From Emmonsiellopsis sp. PD_33 (Eukaryota; Ascomycota; Eurotiomycetes; Onygenales; Ajellomycetaceae): a DNA stretch of 64,000 bases. The notes beneath the pieces are model-generated. The model was not told the DNA's origin and ran no database searches. It saw nothing but the letters and a program-made list of their open reading frames with translations. This document shows positions 46,942 to 58,319 of the stretch, piece after piece. Location of the stretch: assembly GCA_032988165.1 (NCBI GenBank), contig JANTQF010000010.1, positions 124,001-188,000 of the forward strand, written 5' to 3'. The position numbers were made by a program, and so were the translations under genes. Within the stretch, counting starts at the first letter, position 1. The number at the start of each line of letters is the position of its first letter.

Positions 46942-48880
46942 ATGTCCACGCCAGCGGCCAACTATACACCTGACGACAGCTCTGTCTCGGATGCCCCATG
47001 GCCGGTTGTTCAACTGGTACGTTGCTATTCATATGCAATGCTTTGGAGGGGGAAACACCAAGCTAACAAATCTACAGTCACAGCGGGATGTCTCCTTGCA
47101 GATCCCCATTAATTTCGTCACCCATCCGGGCATCTCTCTGACCGCTGCCTGCTTTGGTAATAAGGTATACGAAGACGACGACGCTCGTAAATGCATTTCG
47201 AACCTTATTTCTACTGGCTTTCGTCGGTTCGAGGTAGATTTGTTCTGGTCTGCAGATCAGCAAAAATGGACCTTCTGCCCGGTGACGGTTCCTTCGGGTG
47301 CCGCAAGAAGTCGGAGGGCGTTGATTTCAGAGACATCCATTCTGCCGGAGGCTCTTTCATATCGGCAGCTGGATGGTATGGGTTTTCCTGGGGGCTTGGG
47401 AAATACTGCAGCCAAGCCACGAAAGGCAAACAGTTTTATTGGAAAATTGTTGGGGAGAAGAGCTGCAGCCGTGTCTCAGACTCCTTCCTCTAATGGAGCT
47501 TCTACTACCTCTCCAGTACCAATTGGCGTCGGATCATACACCTGCACCGAATCCATCGACGTGTCGTTATTAGTACGCTTGCTCGCCGAATATTTTACGG
47601 CAACGCAGGATACCTTGAATGCGCACATGCTATTTATTATGCTCAATATGCACGCCGCGAGATCAGCTGATAACCCCGATGAGCCTAGTCATGCTCCATC
47701 AGCAGGTAATCTTCCCGCTGGCTCACAACTCCTTGGATCGCTTTTCAGTGCTGCCTTAGATTCATATATGTATACGCCGAAACAGCTTAACCAGGAGAGA
47801 TCCAACCTAAACCAGTCCTGGTACTATGTGCCTCGCCATCAGCAGCCCATTGCTGAATATTTCACGACACATAGCAACTCGAAGAATATCCTCAGCACTC
47901 CTGATGGCTGGCCTTGCGAAAGCTACGTTGAAATCGAGCGTGCAAGAAGACTTTTGCTCGGGTGGGGGACAGTGGACAAGCAGATGAAGGATTACGATTT
48001 TAACAGTGACGATGAGCATATCTTTGCCAGGGGTTCTCTCTCGTCGTCCATAAAAATTACTACCTCAGATGAAGACGGTACACTAGACTCCGGTTGCCTA
48101 TACAACCCCAATTCAACCGACCTTGGAGACTCGTGGGCTCAATCAATTGTGACCCAACAAGACCCCGACGATGATATCCATTCACTGTGTACTGAATTGA
48201 TGTCCTGCGGCATATCACCAATGATAAATTCGACACTCCACAACAAAACCGCGGACCAGGACATCAACCTATACCGCAATGCAACCGTATCTTCCGTCTG
48301 GTCATGGGCCCCCGGCCAGCCCGACCCTGAAGACTCATCAACCCTATCCCACTACAGATGCGCCCTGGCTGACATCTCTCTACGCGGCCACTGGCGCTCT
48401 GCCGGCTGCTCCGAGGAGCTCTACGGGGCATGCCGCATCGGCAACCAACCATACGGCTGGACCCTAACCACCGAACGCGCAGAATACGCAGACGTGGGAG
48501 GCTACTGCCCCGAGAACTCCACTCTCGCCGTGCCCCGCACAGGACTGGAAAACACCTATCTATACCACTACCTCCTTTCTCAGGACAAAGACAAACTCGA
48601 CCCAGACGGCGGGGACGAGAGCGAGCACAGCGTCTGGCTCGATTTGAATTCCCTTGACGTGTCAACATGTTGGGTGAGCGGTGGTCCGGGCGCGCAGTGT
48701 CCGTATGAGGTGGATGAGAATGCTGTGCAGAGACGCGCGGTCCTGGTCCCGACTGTTGCGGCCATCATTGTGCTGATTATCACGGCGTTGACGGTGTTTG
48801 TCAAGTGTAGTTCTAATCGGAGGAATTCGAGACGGACGAGGGTTATTGAGGGGTGGGAGTATGAGGGGGTTCCGTCTTAG
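46942..48880 (+). CDS. mtc6: Mtc6-type maintenance of telomere capping protein
   Basis: Exon 1 (46942-47016) encodes MSTPAANYTPDDSSVSDAPW, then PVVQL. It joins exon 2 (47078-48880) in phase to give SQRDVSLQIPINFVTHPGIS, the signature start of fungal Mtc6 proteins. The protein has 625 residues. The intron has an AGCTAACA branch point. A longer frame open from 46859 reads through the intron in the wrong register and is not the start. Further Mtc6 features are GFRRFEVDLFWS, a Cys-rich extracytosolic part (SGCLYNPNST, GCSEELYGAC) with Asn-X-Ser/Thr sites, and one C-terminal transmembrane segment (about 585-607, VPTVAAIIVLIITALTVFV). In yeast, MTC6 was found by genetic interaction with cdc13. The biochemical role is unknown and a membrane protein is expected. 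Confidence 0.93.
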
Positions 48881-49278
48881 TTTAACCCCCTTTTTCCCCC
48901 TTTCTTTTTTTTTTTTTTTCTGTATATGACGCCCTCCCCTTTTTTGCTCATGTGAGATATTTCTTTTTGCACATACTTTTGAGCTTCTTGGATATAACCG
49001 TTTTTCTGTGTATATACTTGGATTTGTTTATATTTGTCACATAGGTGTTAGTAGCTGATGTGTACATTGGTTTTCCCCCGCATTGTATAGCTATTTTGTA
49101 TTTATTTGGAAAGAAAGCTATGCAGTGTTAACAACGGCGGAAATGGCTGAGAAGAGAGTTGTTTCAATTGGTCTATCAAATCATGGAGATCTAACATATT
49201 ATACAATCTATCCCGCTACCCCAATGGCAGGCTTCAACACCTACTCCATAGCTCCATATCATTCCACCACAGCACCCT
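48881..49278. other. Convergent MTC6/ARH1 3' region
   Basis: It has a T-run after the MTC6 stop (about 48905-48920) and AT-rich DNA between two convergent stops. There is no gene. Confidence 0.55.
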
Positions 49279-51051
49279 CTAATCCAAAACTCCCAACATC
49301 TCCTCCACCCTCCCAAACTTCTCCCTCACCTTCCCCACCTTCCCTCCCCTCTCAGCCTCCGCCCGGTCAATCTTCTCCCAATCCTCCCAGCTCGTGGGCC
49401 TCAGACCCAACTTCCTCGCCTCCCCTACAACTCCCTCCCACCCCAACCCTGAACTGCCCCCCGTGGATGAATTAAGGAACGCATGCCCATCACTCCCGGC
49501 AACGTGCGATCCCCAATCCGCCGCGATAGCATCAGCAGTGGCAAAAGCGTCCGTCATGGTCGACGCAATCACGCCCGTTGGACCGCGCTTTACCCACCCG
49601 GCGCAGTATAGGCCGGGGACTTGGGTGGTTTCGGGCTCGACGGGTTCATCAGCGACATTATTATTGTTCGCAGCCGGGGGGTTGATGGTGGTGATGACAC
49701 GTCCCTGTCCATCATTGGGAATGATGCCGCGGGCATGATTGAATTGGATATTCAGCTCGTCGAAGCCTGGCAGCGGGAGTGATTGGTATCCAATGCTGCG
49801 GAGACAGAGACTTGCGGGGACATCGACCTGGGCGACGTGGCCGTCGTCTTGCAGGAGAGGGGTTACCTTTGCGGAGTGGTTGAAGGGGTCAGCGGGGTCG
49901 AGCTGGGTTCTATCGAATTTCATGTGCGAGAGGGCGTGTGGGTTGGATGGGGAGCTGAGGAAGGAGTGCGGGGAGAGGAGGAAGTCGAGGGACCAGGATT
50001 TCGTGGCTGTAGAGGATGGGGTTGAGGAGCCTTTGGCGAGGAGCTGTGTGAGGCGCTTTTGGCCACGGGGGAGGGCTTTTATTGTTGCCTCGGGCGGGAA
50101 AAGGGATTCGGGGATTGGGGTGAAGGAGACGGAGGGGAGTTGGAGAAGTTCGCGGAGTTCTTTGATTGTAAAGGCCGCCTGTGTTGGGATTGTCAGTCAG
50201 TCATTCAGGGGTGTTTGGAATATGCTCTGGTTCGATATCCTGGACTCACCTGCATCACCCCCCTCCTCCCAACAACCCGAACCCTCTTAATCCTACTCCT
50301 CGACAATGCATCCACCGCATATTCCGCCATGTCCGTCTTCCTCAACACATCGACGTCCGTCAGCAACGCGCGCGCAACATCCATGGCCACGTTCCCCTGC
50401 CCAATCACCACCGCATCCTCGCCCGATGTCAGATCCGGGGCGAGATCGCGATATTCGGGCAGCCCATTGTACCAGCCAACAAAGGCTCTAGCAGAATATA
50501 TACCGCGCAGGTGTTTTTCGCCTGGGATGCGCAGTTCCTTGTCCTTTGAGGCGCCGTACGCGAAGATGATGGCGTCGTAGTGTGGCTTTATGGCCTGGAG
50601 GGGGAGGTCAACGCCTAGGTGGACGTTGCCGATGAAATTGAAGCGCGGAGATGAAGCGACCTCAGTGAATTTTTCCTGGCAGTTCTGCAGAAGCGGATCG
50701 GATCAAGATTAGAATCCCTCTCTGGCGGGTATCTTGCTGTCAAATCCGTACCTTGACCTCTGGATGATCCGGCGCAACGCCAAAGCGCACCAGACCAAAT
50801 GGAACAGGGAGCTGCTCATACATGTCAACACAAGCATCCTCGACCTTGGACATCAGCCTGTATGCCGCATAGAAGCCCGCAGGACCGGAGCCAACAACTG
50901 CGACCCGGAATGGCCGGGTGCGGACGGCATTGCTGCTGTGTCGTTTCTGGGAGGCCCAGAGCGCTGATATCCTCGATTGCGGGGGATACGATGGCTTGAG
51001 AGCCTTCCGCAGGCACTGGGCGCATATGTTTGGAGTGCGCGGCAAGTTCAT
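49279..51051 (-). CDS. arh1: Mitochondrial NADPH:adrenodoxin (ferredoxin) reductase
   Basis: Exons 51051-50752, 50684-50250 and 50178-49279 join in phase 0 to 544 residues. The N-terminus is basic with a presequence-like MNLPRTPNICAQCLRKALK. The FAD-binding motif VAVVGSGPAGFYAAY lies at about 48-62, followed by the family block VPFGLVRFGVAPDHPEVKNC. The NADPH-binding block VIGQGNVAMDVAR lies at about 190. SLCLRSIGYQSLPLPGFDE and GLYCAGWVKRGPTGVIASTM near the end are typical of the family. The enzyme transfers electrons from NADPH to mitochondrial ferredoxin for Fe-S cluster and haem A synthesis. A Ser-rich insert (about 285-310) precedes the C-terminal part. It is divergent to the gene at 51375. 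Confidence 0.95.
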
Positions 51052-51374
51052 GGCGAATTGACTGTGATCCGTCGCTGAACTGGCGGTGGCAGACGCAGGA
51101 TTGCCAGGATGCGCCGGGATGAGTGGGCTCGAGGCTTTCTTATCGCGCGTTGCCCGGCCAACAATCGCGGCTTCTTTGTATACAGCCCAACTCCCGCCTC
51201 AGCCCTGCAGAACAAGGACTCTCTCCTCCTGCGCGGTTTCAAGAGACAGGGAGCTGCTTTGCCTGTTTTCACTCCTTTCATATCCGCCCTCGACGTTCCT
51301 TTACTCGTTCCTTTACATATTTCTCCGTTCATTCACGCTTCGCAGACCCGCTCGTTAGTCCCCCCATCGCGGCC
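51052..51374. promoter_or_regulatory. Divergent ARH1/membrane-protein promoter
   Basis: The 323-bp interval separates two divergent starts. It is CT-rich near the right-hand gene. No specific site was recognised. Confidence 0.5.
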
Positions 51375-53632
51375 ATGGGACGAACGGAGCCGCCTTTCCT
51401 CTATGACCCGCCCGCCCACAATCGATTCTCCGGCATTGCAAATGACTTCGATCCGAGAGCTGTTACGCGCGCCAGCTGGACCCCCCGTGAGCCGGCGATG
51501 GAGAAGACTGGCCCGTTGGTGAATTTCAACCGACATCCGGATTCCGTAAGATACTCTATCAGCGAAGTATGTACATAGGAGATAGATGAGCTGACGATTG
51601 GGCGCAGTATGCTGTAATCCCAGATGGGAAGATCAACAAGAAGACAATGAGTCCTAGGACGAAGAGCCGGGTTAAGTTTACGAGGATATTCCAACTGCTC
51701 CTCAGGATTCTTACGCTGATCGGGGCGCTGGGGATGTTGTTCTGTGTCATTTGCATTAAGAATACTACTGGCGCTGTGTCGTGGATGATTCGCGTGGCAG
51801 TGAGTTTTTTATCCATCCCAACCATTATAGTCGCGGTTACTGACTGGATTGTCTAGCCTGGCGTGTCCATTCTCCAGACCGTGTACGGGATCTACCATCT
51901 CTCTCGTTCCTCAGCGGCGCGGACTCCCGCTTCCTCTGCCAGTTATATGTTGTTTGCCGCCATTTTAGATGCCGGTCTTATTCCACTCTACGTTTTCACT
52001 GGAATGATGGCCCAGGCGGAACATACAAAGGGGACATACGGTTGGGATACGCTTTTTGAGACGAAAATAGCAGCGGATAAGATCATCTATGCAACATTTC
52101 TTGGATGCTACGCGACTGCAGGGTTGCATCTTGCGTCGTTGATAATTTCACTGTATCTAGCAGTTATCTTCCGCAAAATCTCGAAGCTTCCCCCAGACAT
52201 GAACCCCTTGGAAGACAACCTTACCTCGCGTGCGCATAAACGCACCAAATCCGAAATCACTGCGATCGCCGACAAACACATGAGTGACAGCACATTTGCT
52301 TCTTCCGACATAAACCGGGGGTCTATAGCGCAAGATCCCTTGATTACCCCAACCCGCAGCGTGCCGTTCATGCATACCCGTGCCGATTCTACCGACAATC
52401 TTGAAGAGAGCACGAGATCATCTTATTACTCAGCCCAATCTCATCGGTTTTCGCGATCTGATCTCCCCAGCCAACAGTTGCGGCAATATGAGCAAGCTCA
52501 ACAGCCAAAAGCTGCCATCGCACGGACACCCGCACGGGGACGGGGCACCACATCCCGTCCTCAGTCGGTCATTATCAATACTCCTCCTACTTCGCGTCCT
52601 GGCTCTGCTGTTATGAGCAACCGCGATCCGAGTGGCGTATCAGGCGTATCATCGTTGACAAAAGACAATTGGTTTGTTTACCCGTCGTCTCCCTCCCCCC
52701 CACTACACGAAGATGGCATTAGAAGCGAGGTCTCTCCCCTGCCCAGCCGTCTCGGATCCCCAGAGATGGGTGACGGTAATATTGGCGACAAAGACTGGGA
52801 GAATACGTCCGATTCATATGGTTTGGGACCTCGTGGTGGTACGGTTATTCGCCGCCACGAGACTTACAGCCCGTTGAGTTACTGTGACGACGATGAAAGC
52901 AAGTACAGCAGAGAGAACACTGAGAACTTGTACGAATTCGAGGAGGACCTAGGGGAGCAGAACAAACACTACCTCGGCGCCTATGACCGGGCAGACATCA
53001 ACCCGACAGTGTTTAACCCACTCGAGATGAACCCTCCCACTCCCCAGCCAGCCCAACAGCAGCAGCGTCTCAACACCACCGGTAGTGTCCGACGGATTGC
53101 ACTAACCGACCTTCCAAACCCGTCCGTCAACAGTCAAACATCAACTCCCGTCAAGCCCCGACCATACAGCACGCTTGAACCGAAGTATGGACGTTCCTCT
53201 CCCTTTGACACAACCGACGACATCAACAATTCATCCAATATCACCCCAACCAGTGCCAGCAAGAACAAAAAGCGCTGGACGATGAAGACGGGTAAACCCT
53301 CAGTTTACGAATCTCTCCGCGTGGACGATGACAGCGATGACGAGAAATTCAGCACCCCTCCCGCCCCCCGCGATAGTGACCGTAAAGGGCGTGTGGTGAG
53401 CAATTCTGGCATTGACTTGGGGCTGGGTCTTAAATCCGGCTCTCCGGGTTACGGTAATTACATTGCCGGCCTGGGCGTCGGGAGGAGAAGAGATGTCAGT
53501 GGGAAGGTTGCCGAGGAAGGACGGGGCGGTATTGACGAGGCTGATAGCCCGACGAAGCCGAAGGGACGACGGTTGTCGAAGACAGGCGGGGAGATTAAGG
53601 CGGCAGGCTGGGCAAGGTGGAAGGGGCTGTAG
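51375..53632 (+). CDS. Fungal four-helix membrane protein with long cytosolic tail
   Basis: Exons 51375-51545, 51608-51799 and 51857-53632 join in phase 0 to 712 residues. About four hydrophobic segments lie in the first third: ILTLIGALGMLFCVICI, a weaker one around GVSILQTVYGIYHL, YMLFAAILDAGLIPLYVFTG and TAGLHLASLIISLYLAVIF. The remaining 480 residues are Ser/Pro/Arg-rich and disordered, with basic ends (KPKGRRLSKTGGEIK). The four-helix layout resembles MARVEL-type or Sur7-like cortical proteins, but no diagnostic motif was found. It is a conserved fungal protein of unknown function by my reading. Confidence 0.8.
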
Positions 53633-54648
53633 ATGGCTTTCTTCCTGATGCTGTAGCTTCTGGTTTACACTCTTCGTTGGATTTGTTCGATAGTTTGGCT
53701 TGATCTTTTGATGATTTTGTTTCGCGGGCGAAAATGGCGCCAATGTCTTGTGTGATTTCTTTGATTTCTCTCTCTCTCCCTTACCCTTTTTTTGATACTG
53801 GCGGCGTTAAAGATATCCATTTTCCCCTTTTTTCTTACGGTGCAGGCAGGTATCCCGGGAATCCGCGTCTTTTGTGATTTGTCTACGTGTTATGTTTTTT
53901 GTTTTTACGTTGTATGGATGGAAATGAATGGAAATAACGAGAATTTGATATGATGGAAGGGAATGGGAATTGGAATTGGAAAGGCAAGAGGTGAGGGAAA
54001 GGGGGTATTGTTTTGGCGATTGGGTGATGGAATAGTTTGACCCTTTTGCTTGTTTGTTTGTTTGTATGTAGCAGGTAGATAGATCTGTGGGGGAATATTA
54101 GCTACAGGAATAGTTAACTACCTCTATGATACAAGCCGTCAAGCGGACACGAAAACAAGCGGACTGTCTTATCCCTCCATCTGAAGAGAAAAGGGAGGTA
54201 GGCTGGTTTATTAGCCTGCGATTTCTCCTGATATTCTCCTAAACCATTCTTTTATATCCTGTTCTAAGTTAATTCTTTAGAAGGTCCCCAATGAAGAAGC
54301 AAAGCTATGCATAATGCATTTGCCCCGCAAGATTCCCATAGATAGACAGGATGTATCCCACCTTCACATTGATGAAGGTTTTTTTTTTAAAAAAAAAGAA
54401 AGGAAGCAGGCGAAGGCGTCATGCTGATTCTACCTTAGGGGTAATCCTCTGCTATACCAGAAAGCACATACATAATCCAGCCCCCAACTGGCATACGCTA
54501 GATATCGTTCTCTAGCAAATATACCAAAGGAAACAATCTCGAACCCCCTTCTTGGTTCAGAAACCGCTCAAGGTGCCTGAGGAAAATGGTTTACCAAAAT
54601 GGCCCCTAGCACACTGTTCGACTCACACCCCTGACTCCAAGCAAACCA
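53633..54648. other. Convergent 3' region
   Basis: No gene is visible. It contains T-rich 3' UTR-like DNA, GGAAT-type repeats (about 53930-53980), TTTG repeats (54048-54065) and an A/T run (about 54380-54400). Confidence 0.55.
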
Positions 54649-55698
54649 TCAAGACCGGATGCGGAATATTCTCCCTCGAAAGAACTGCCAAATAGACATG
54701 CATCTCTGGACGATAGCGTGTAAGTATATTCTCCAGGCCGGTTGAAAGCGGAGTGCCAACTCAGGACCCAGCAAGCCCCGTCGGACCAATTCCTTGCAGG
54801 TCTTCGTCTCCGCCGCAGAGTTGATAGAAACATAGTATTCTTCTGCATCCGAAGAACCAATATCCCTCGTCTTACGCTCGAAATCGTACGCCAGCAGCGC
54901 CATTGTAGGATACACATTGTGCCAGCAGGCAGCGACGAGCCCGTCGAAAACGGCATGGCGATTTAGTTCTGGAAACTCGAGTTCCCAGAATCGGCGATCC
55001 CATTCTGCCGGGGTGAGGGCCTCGTAGTCATAGTCATAGGGTTCATGGCCATATACCATGAAGTAGAGAAGTGTGCCGAGGGCAAACTGTTCCGTCCTGG
55101 CGGAGCAGAGACCGTACGACCCCCTTAATGGTCCGGCGAGTATTGGTCTGGCCCGTGGGGGCAAGACGCCTTCAAGAAACTGTCCAATGGTGGTGGCGCG
55201 CCCGAAATCGGCCAGCTTCAGGTTGAGGTTCTGATCGAGCAGACAGTTGCTTGCGTGCAGGTCATTGTGGCAGTAGCCCATCCTCTCTATGAATTCAAGG
55301 GCGGAGGAGAGTTGTTGGATCCACCGAGCAATGAGAACCGGATCCTCAGTTTCCTTCACGCGGACAAGACGGCCACGGAAAGCATTTGATCCCTCTCGTT
55401 CCTGGCGTTCATAGAAGCGAGCGGCCAGTGTCTTGTGCGTGCAATAGGATAGAAACAGATGGTCTGGGAGGATGAGGAAGCATTCGACAATATTCAAACT
55501 TCGATCTGGACAGTCGTTGAGCTTTTTGAAAAATTCAATCTCTTTTACGAAAGGGTGCTCGGCTACTTGCTCTTCAGGGGTTCGGTCACGGCGGACGGTT
55601 TTCACCACGATGGTTGGAGTGACATGGTAGATGTAGGCGTCCAGTCCGCCGCCAACCCAGTTGTGTTTCTCAAGCGTGTCGGTGTAATGGAAGCCCAT
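54649..55698 (-). CDS. Fungal protein-kinase-like protein
   Basis: This single exon encodes 349 residues from ATG 55698 (MGFHYTDTLEK). The frame is open to 55788 but without an earlier ATG. The kinase fold is supported by TIVVKTVRRD (candidate ATP-binding Lys at about 33), the catalytic loop YCHNDLHASNCLLD (Asp at about 146) and LADFGRA (DFG at about 163). The Arg of HRD is replaced by Asn, and the Lys two residues after Asp is His, so the loop reads HNDLH. The Gly-rich loop is weak (VGGGLDAYIYHV). The rest suggests a full C-lobe (FALGTLLYFMVYGHEPYDYD). It may be an active but divergent kinase or a pseudokinase. Its target is unknown. Confidence 0.82.
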   Translation of the reverse strand: MGFHYTDTLEKHNWVGGGLDAYIYHVTPTIVVKTVRRDRTPEEQVAEHPFVKEIEFFKKLNDCPDRSLNIVECFLILPDHLFLSYCTHKTLAARFYERQEREGSNAFRGRLVRVKETEDPVLIARWIQQLSSALEFIERMGYCHNDLHASNCLLDQNLNLKLADFGRATTIGQFLEGVLPPRARPILAGPLRGSYGLCSARTEQFALGTLLYFMVYGHEPYDYDYEALTPAEWDRRFWELEFPELNRHAVFDGLVAACWHNVYPTMALLAYDFERKTRDIGSSDAEEYYVSINSAAETKTCKELVRRGLLGPELALRFQPAWRIYLHAIVQRCMSIWQFFRGRIFRIRS

Positions 55699-56277
55699 GG
55701 CAAATTCCGATATGTGTGGTTGTAATCGACTCGCAGGGAGTTGGCAGGATATTTCTTCTGGTGTTTGGAGGAGAGGATAGGAGGACAAAGCGTCCGCCTG
55801 TCTATGCCTTTTTGGTTAGATAAATAAATGAAGACGAAAACATGATTTGCTGTACGACGGTAATCATAGAGAATATTTAAAATGCAAGCAATGAGTAGTT
55901 GTTGTAGGATTTAAAATAGTTTGATTAACCCGGGGATGGGATGAGGTTAGCATATATTTGATTATTTTGACTATCCATTGCTCCAAAGAGATGAACAACC
56001 CCAAGAGTTATAGGTATTATTATATAGTTACCAAGGGATATGGAAAACTACTTAAGGATTTCCGCCTTATCCAAACCATCTGAGCAGAACTGGAAGGATT
56101 ATCAAGAGCTTGAAAGGTGAACATGTATTTTTGTTTCTAGTAAATAAATATGTTGATGTCATATCCATTATCCCTTAGCTACCCCTTATCCCTTAACTAC
56201 CTCCTATCCCTTACTTATCCCATATCCCATACCTCCCCTTCAAACCCCCTCCACAACGCCCAACCCATCCATCCTAC
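55699..56277. other. Intergenic region
   Basis: This is the kinase promoter side and the 3' side of the next minus-strand gene. It is AT-rich at 55820-56150 and CCTTATCCC-repeat-like at about 56165-56235. There is no gene. Confidence 0.5.
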
Positions 56278-58319
56278 CTACTGCAGAGAAACACAAACAT
56301 ACCCACCATCCTTCCCCCACTGGCCCCGACCGCGCTTAACCATTACCTTCGCTCTAATTTTCCGCACTATCCCCTGCCCTTCGCCCCCGAAAACATCATC
56401 AACAGACCCCTCCTCATCCGAATCAACGTCTAGGCGTGCGTAACGCTCGGCCGCCGTCACCTGGATCTTGCTAACAACCTCCTGCTGAATCGACCGCGCG
56501 CCGAGAGTCATGTCATAGCCATGGGCAGCGATGGTGCTGCAGATTTGCGGTTCGTCGTCCAGTTCTAGCTCGAGGGAGAATCTGGCTTTGGTCGTGTTTC
56601 TGGATAGTAGGGTAGGGGTAGATGTTTCGGCGAGGCGGGAGCGTAGGTCGTGGATGTATTTGGAGGCGAGAGCAATAGTTTCCCCTTTTGTGTAGGGGAG
56701 GAAGGGGATGACGGCATCGATGTGGCTGGTTAGGAGGGTCTGTGGGGGGGTTTGGTTAGGGGAGGCGGGACTAAGGGGGATTGGATGCTATTTTCACGCA
56801 CCCCGTAACCTTTAACCAAGTCCTTCTTAAGATCGGTGTCCAACTTGTCCCAGTAAGCTTGTCCCACTCCCGGTGTCTGACCTTCTGCGCGGTGCTTGTT
56901 GTGGAAGTCGATAATTGTATTCTCGCCGTCGGTTACAGAGAGGACGTATATGATGTTCGAGTTATCGATGGCGGTATTGGATTTGGGACCTGGAGTAGTA
57001 GAACCTGTTAATGGGAGAGATTTTAAAAAGGGGATGGGGAGTTTCAAGCTTGAGCTTACCCTGAGGACTACCATCTAGAAGCGTGATCAGATTCGAACAT
57101 CCGATTTTATCTAGGTTATCGATGTATACAACCTCCAGTTCATGCGAAGAGCTATCACCCGACATATGATCGATATTGATTCTCTTGTTCAATGCCTTGG
57201 CCCGCTCAACGACCCGTTTGAGAGAGCCCATAGTACCGATCTTCGCAGCCAATTCAGCCTGGCCGTGGTTCGGTGGTCCGACGAATGCTAGGACCAAGGG
57301 ACGGTCCGCGCGAAACATCAGATGCGACGTCATATAGTTCTCCACTTTGTCGATTGCATACGCCTGGCCGACCATGGTATAAGGGGCGTGCAAGAGAGCT
57401 TTGGTGCCTAGCAGTTGTGCGACTTGGCGGTTTTTCTGGGACGGGGGATCCAGTTTATAAGCGGTTTGAAGGTGGTATTGTAGATGAGAGTTCATTCGCG
57501 TCAGTAGCGAAACTCGTTGGGAGTTGCTGCACCAGCCCAAGGAGTCCTTGTAGGTGACTTCTGGGTCCCAGATATCTCTAGGGATAGATCGAGGGTCTGC
57601 ACCAAGACTCAACAGAGTTTGAACGACAGTAATATCCGAGTCCTGGAGAACTGCGAACGCAAGGAGAGGGACGCCGGAGCTAGATTCCGTAGCATTTGGA
57701 TTTGCTCCTTTCTCGACAAGTAGGTTGATAATATCGGTAACGCCACGCTTAACAGCCGCAAATATAGCAGACTCCCCATCCTTGGTTTCGCTGAGTGCTT
57801 CTCTGACGCTCCGTGAAGTATGTTTGTCCAGCATAGCCTGGATATAAGCATAGCCGCGGCCACTCTGCACTGCCTTGTAAAATGTTTTGGTCAACTTGGG
57901 ATAATCGAGTTCGTCGGAGGAACCAAATCCAAAGCTGTCATCAGAGCTGAGGCTCCGTGCCTGTGTTCCAGGGGTCGACGTAGCCTATCTTCTATTAGCC
58001 CTCGAAGTCCAATGTCTCGAATAAAAGGGCATAGATGGGGAGTCTCCTACAGTAGGTGCAGCGATATCGTCGCAGTCGACCAGAGAGATTAGATCCACGA
58101 TATTGTTTCGATCCGGTTTTGGTTCTGTAAGGCCAGTGAGTAAATAACTTCCAATCCAAAGTGTATGGGCATACCGGATTTAGAACTACGAGTAGGCTGC
58201 TCTGCAACCACGCCGGTAATGGAATGAGCATACAAGCAGGAATCCGCAGAATATTTGCATTTCCCACTGTTCCAGTAGTAGCAGGTTATCTCCTTCTTTG
58301 AGGGACGGGTGGGATGCAT
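56278..58319 (-). CDS. CCCH zinc finger, ankyrin and ClpB-like AAA+ pseudo-ATPase
   Basis: Exons 58319-58175, 58124-58051, 57984-57060, 57004-56802 and 56739-56278 join in phase to 602 residues. Residues 13-32 hold a zinc finger C-x7-C-x6-C-x3-H (CYYWNSGKCKYSADSCLYAH). Ankyrin-like repeats follow at about 105-210 (GESAIFAAVKRGVTDIINLL, VEKGANPNATES). An AAA+ module of ClpB/SKD3 type starts at about 300, with a Walker A position FVGPPNHGQAELAAKI in which the GKT/S is GQA. The Walker B position reads VVYIDNLDKIG, without the catalytic Glu. The C-terminal small domain is kept (HGYDMTLGARSIQQEV). ATP hydrolysis is therefore unlikely. Ankyrin plus ClpB is also the layout of metazoan CLPB/SKD3. The CCCH finger suggests RNA binding. 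Confidence 0.87.

Noticed and set aside
55699..55788. Longer N-terminus of the kinase-like protein (and, at 29733-29822, of the hydrolase)
   Set aside because: Both extensions begin with TTG rather than ATG, and the first ATG in frame gives a normal-length domain protein.
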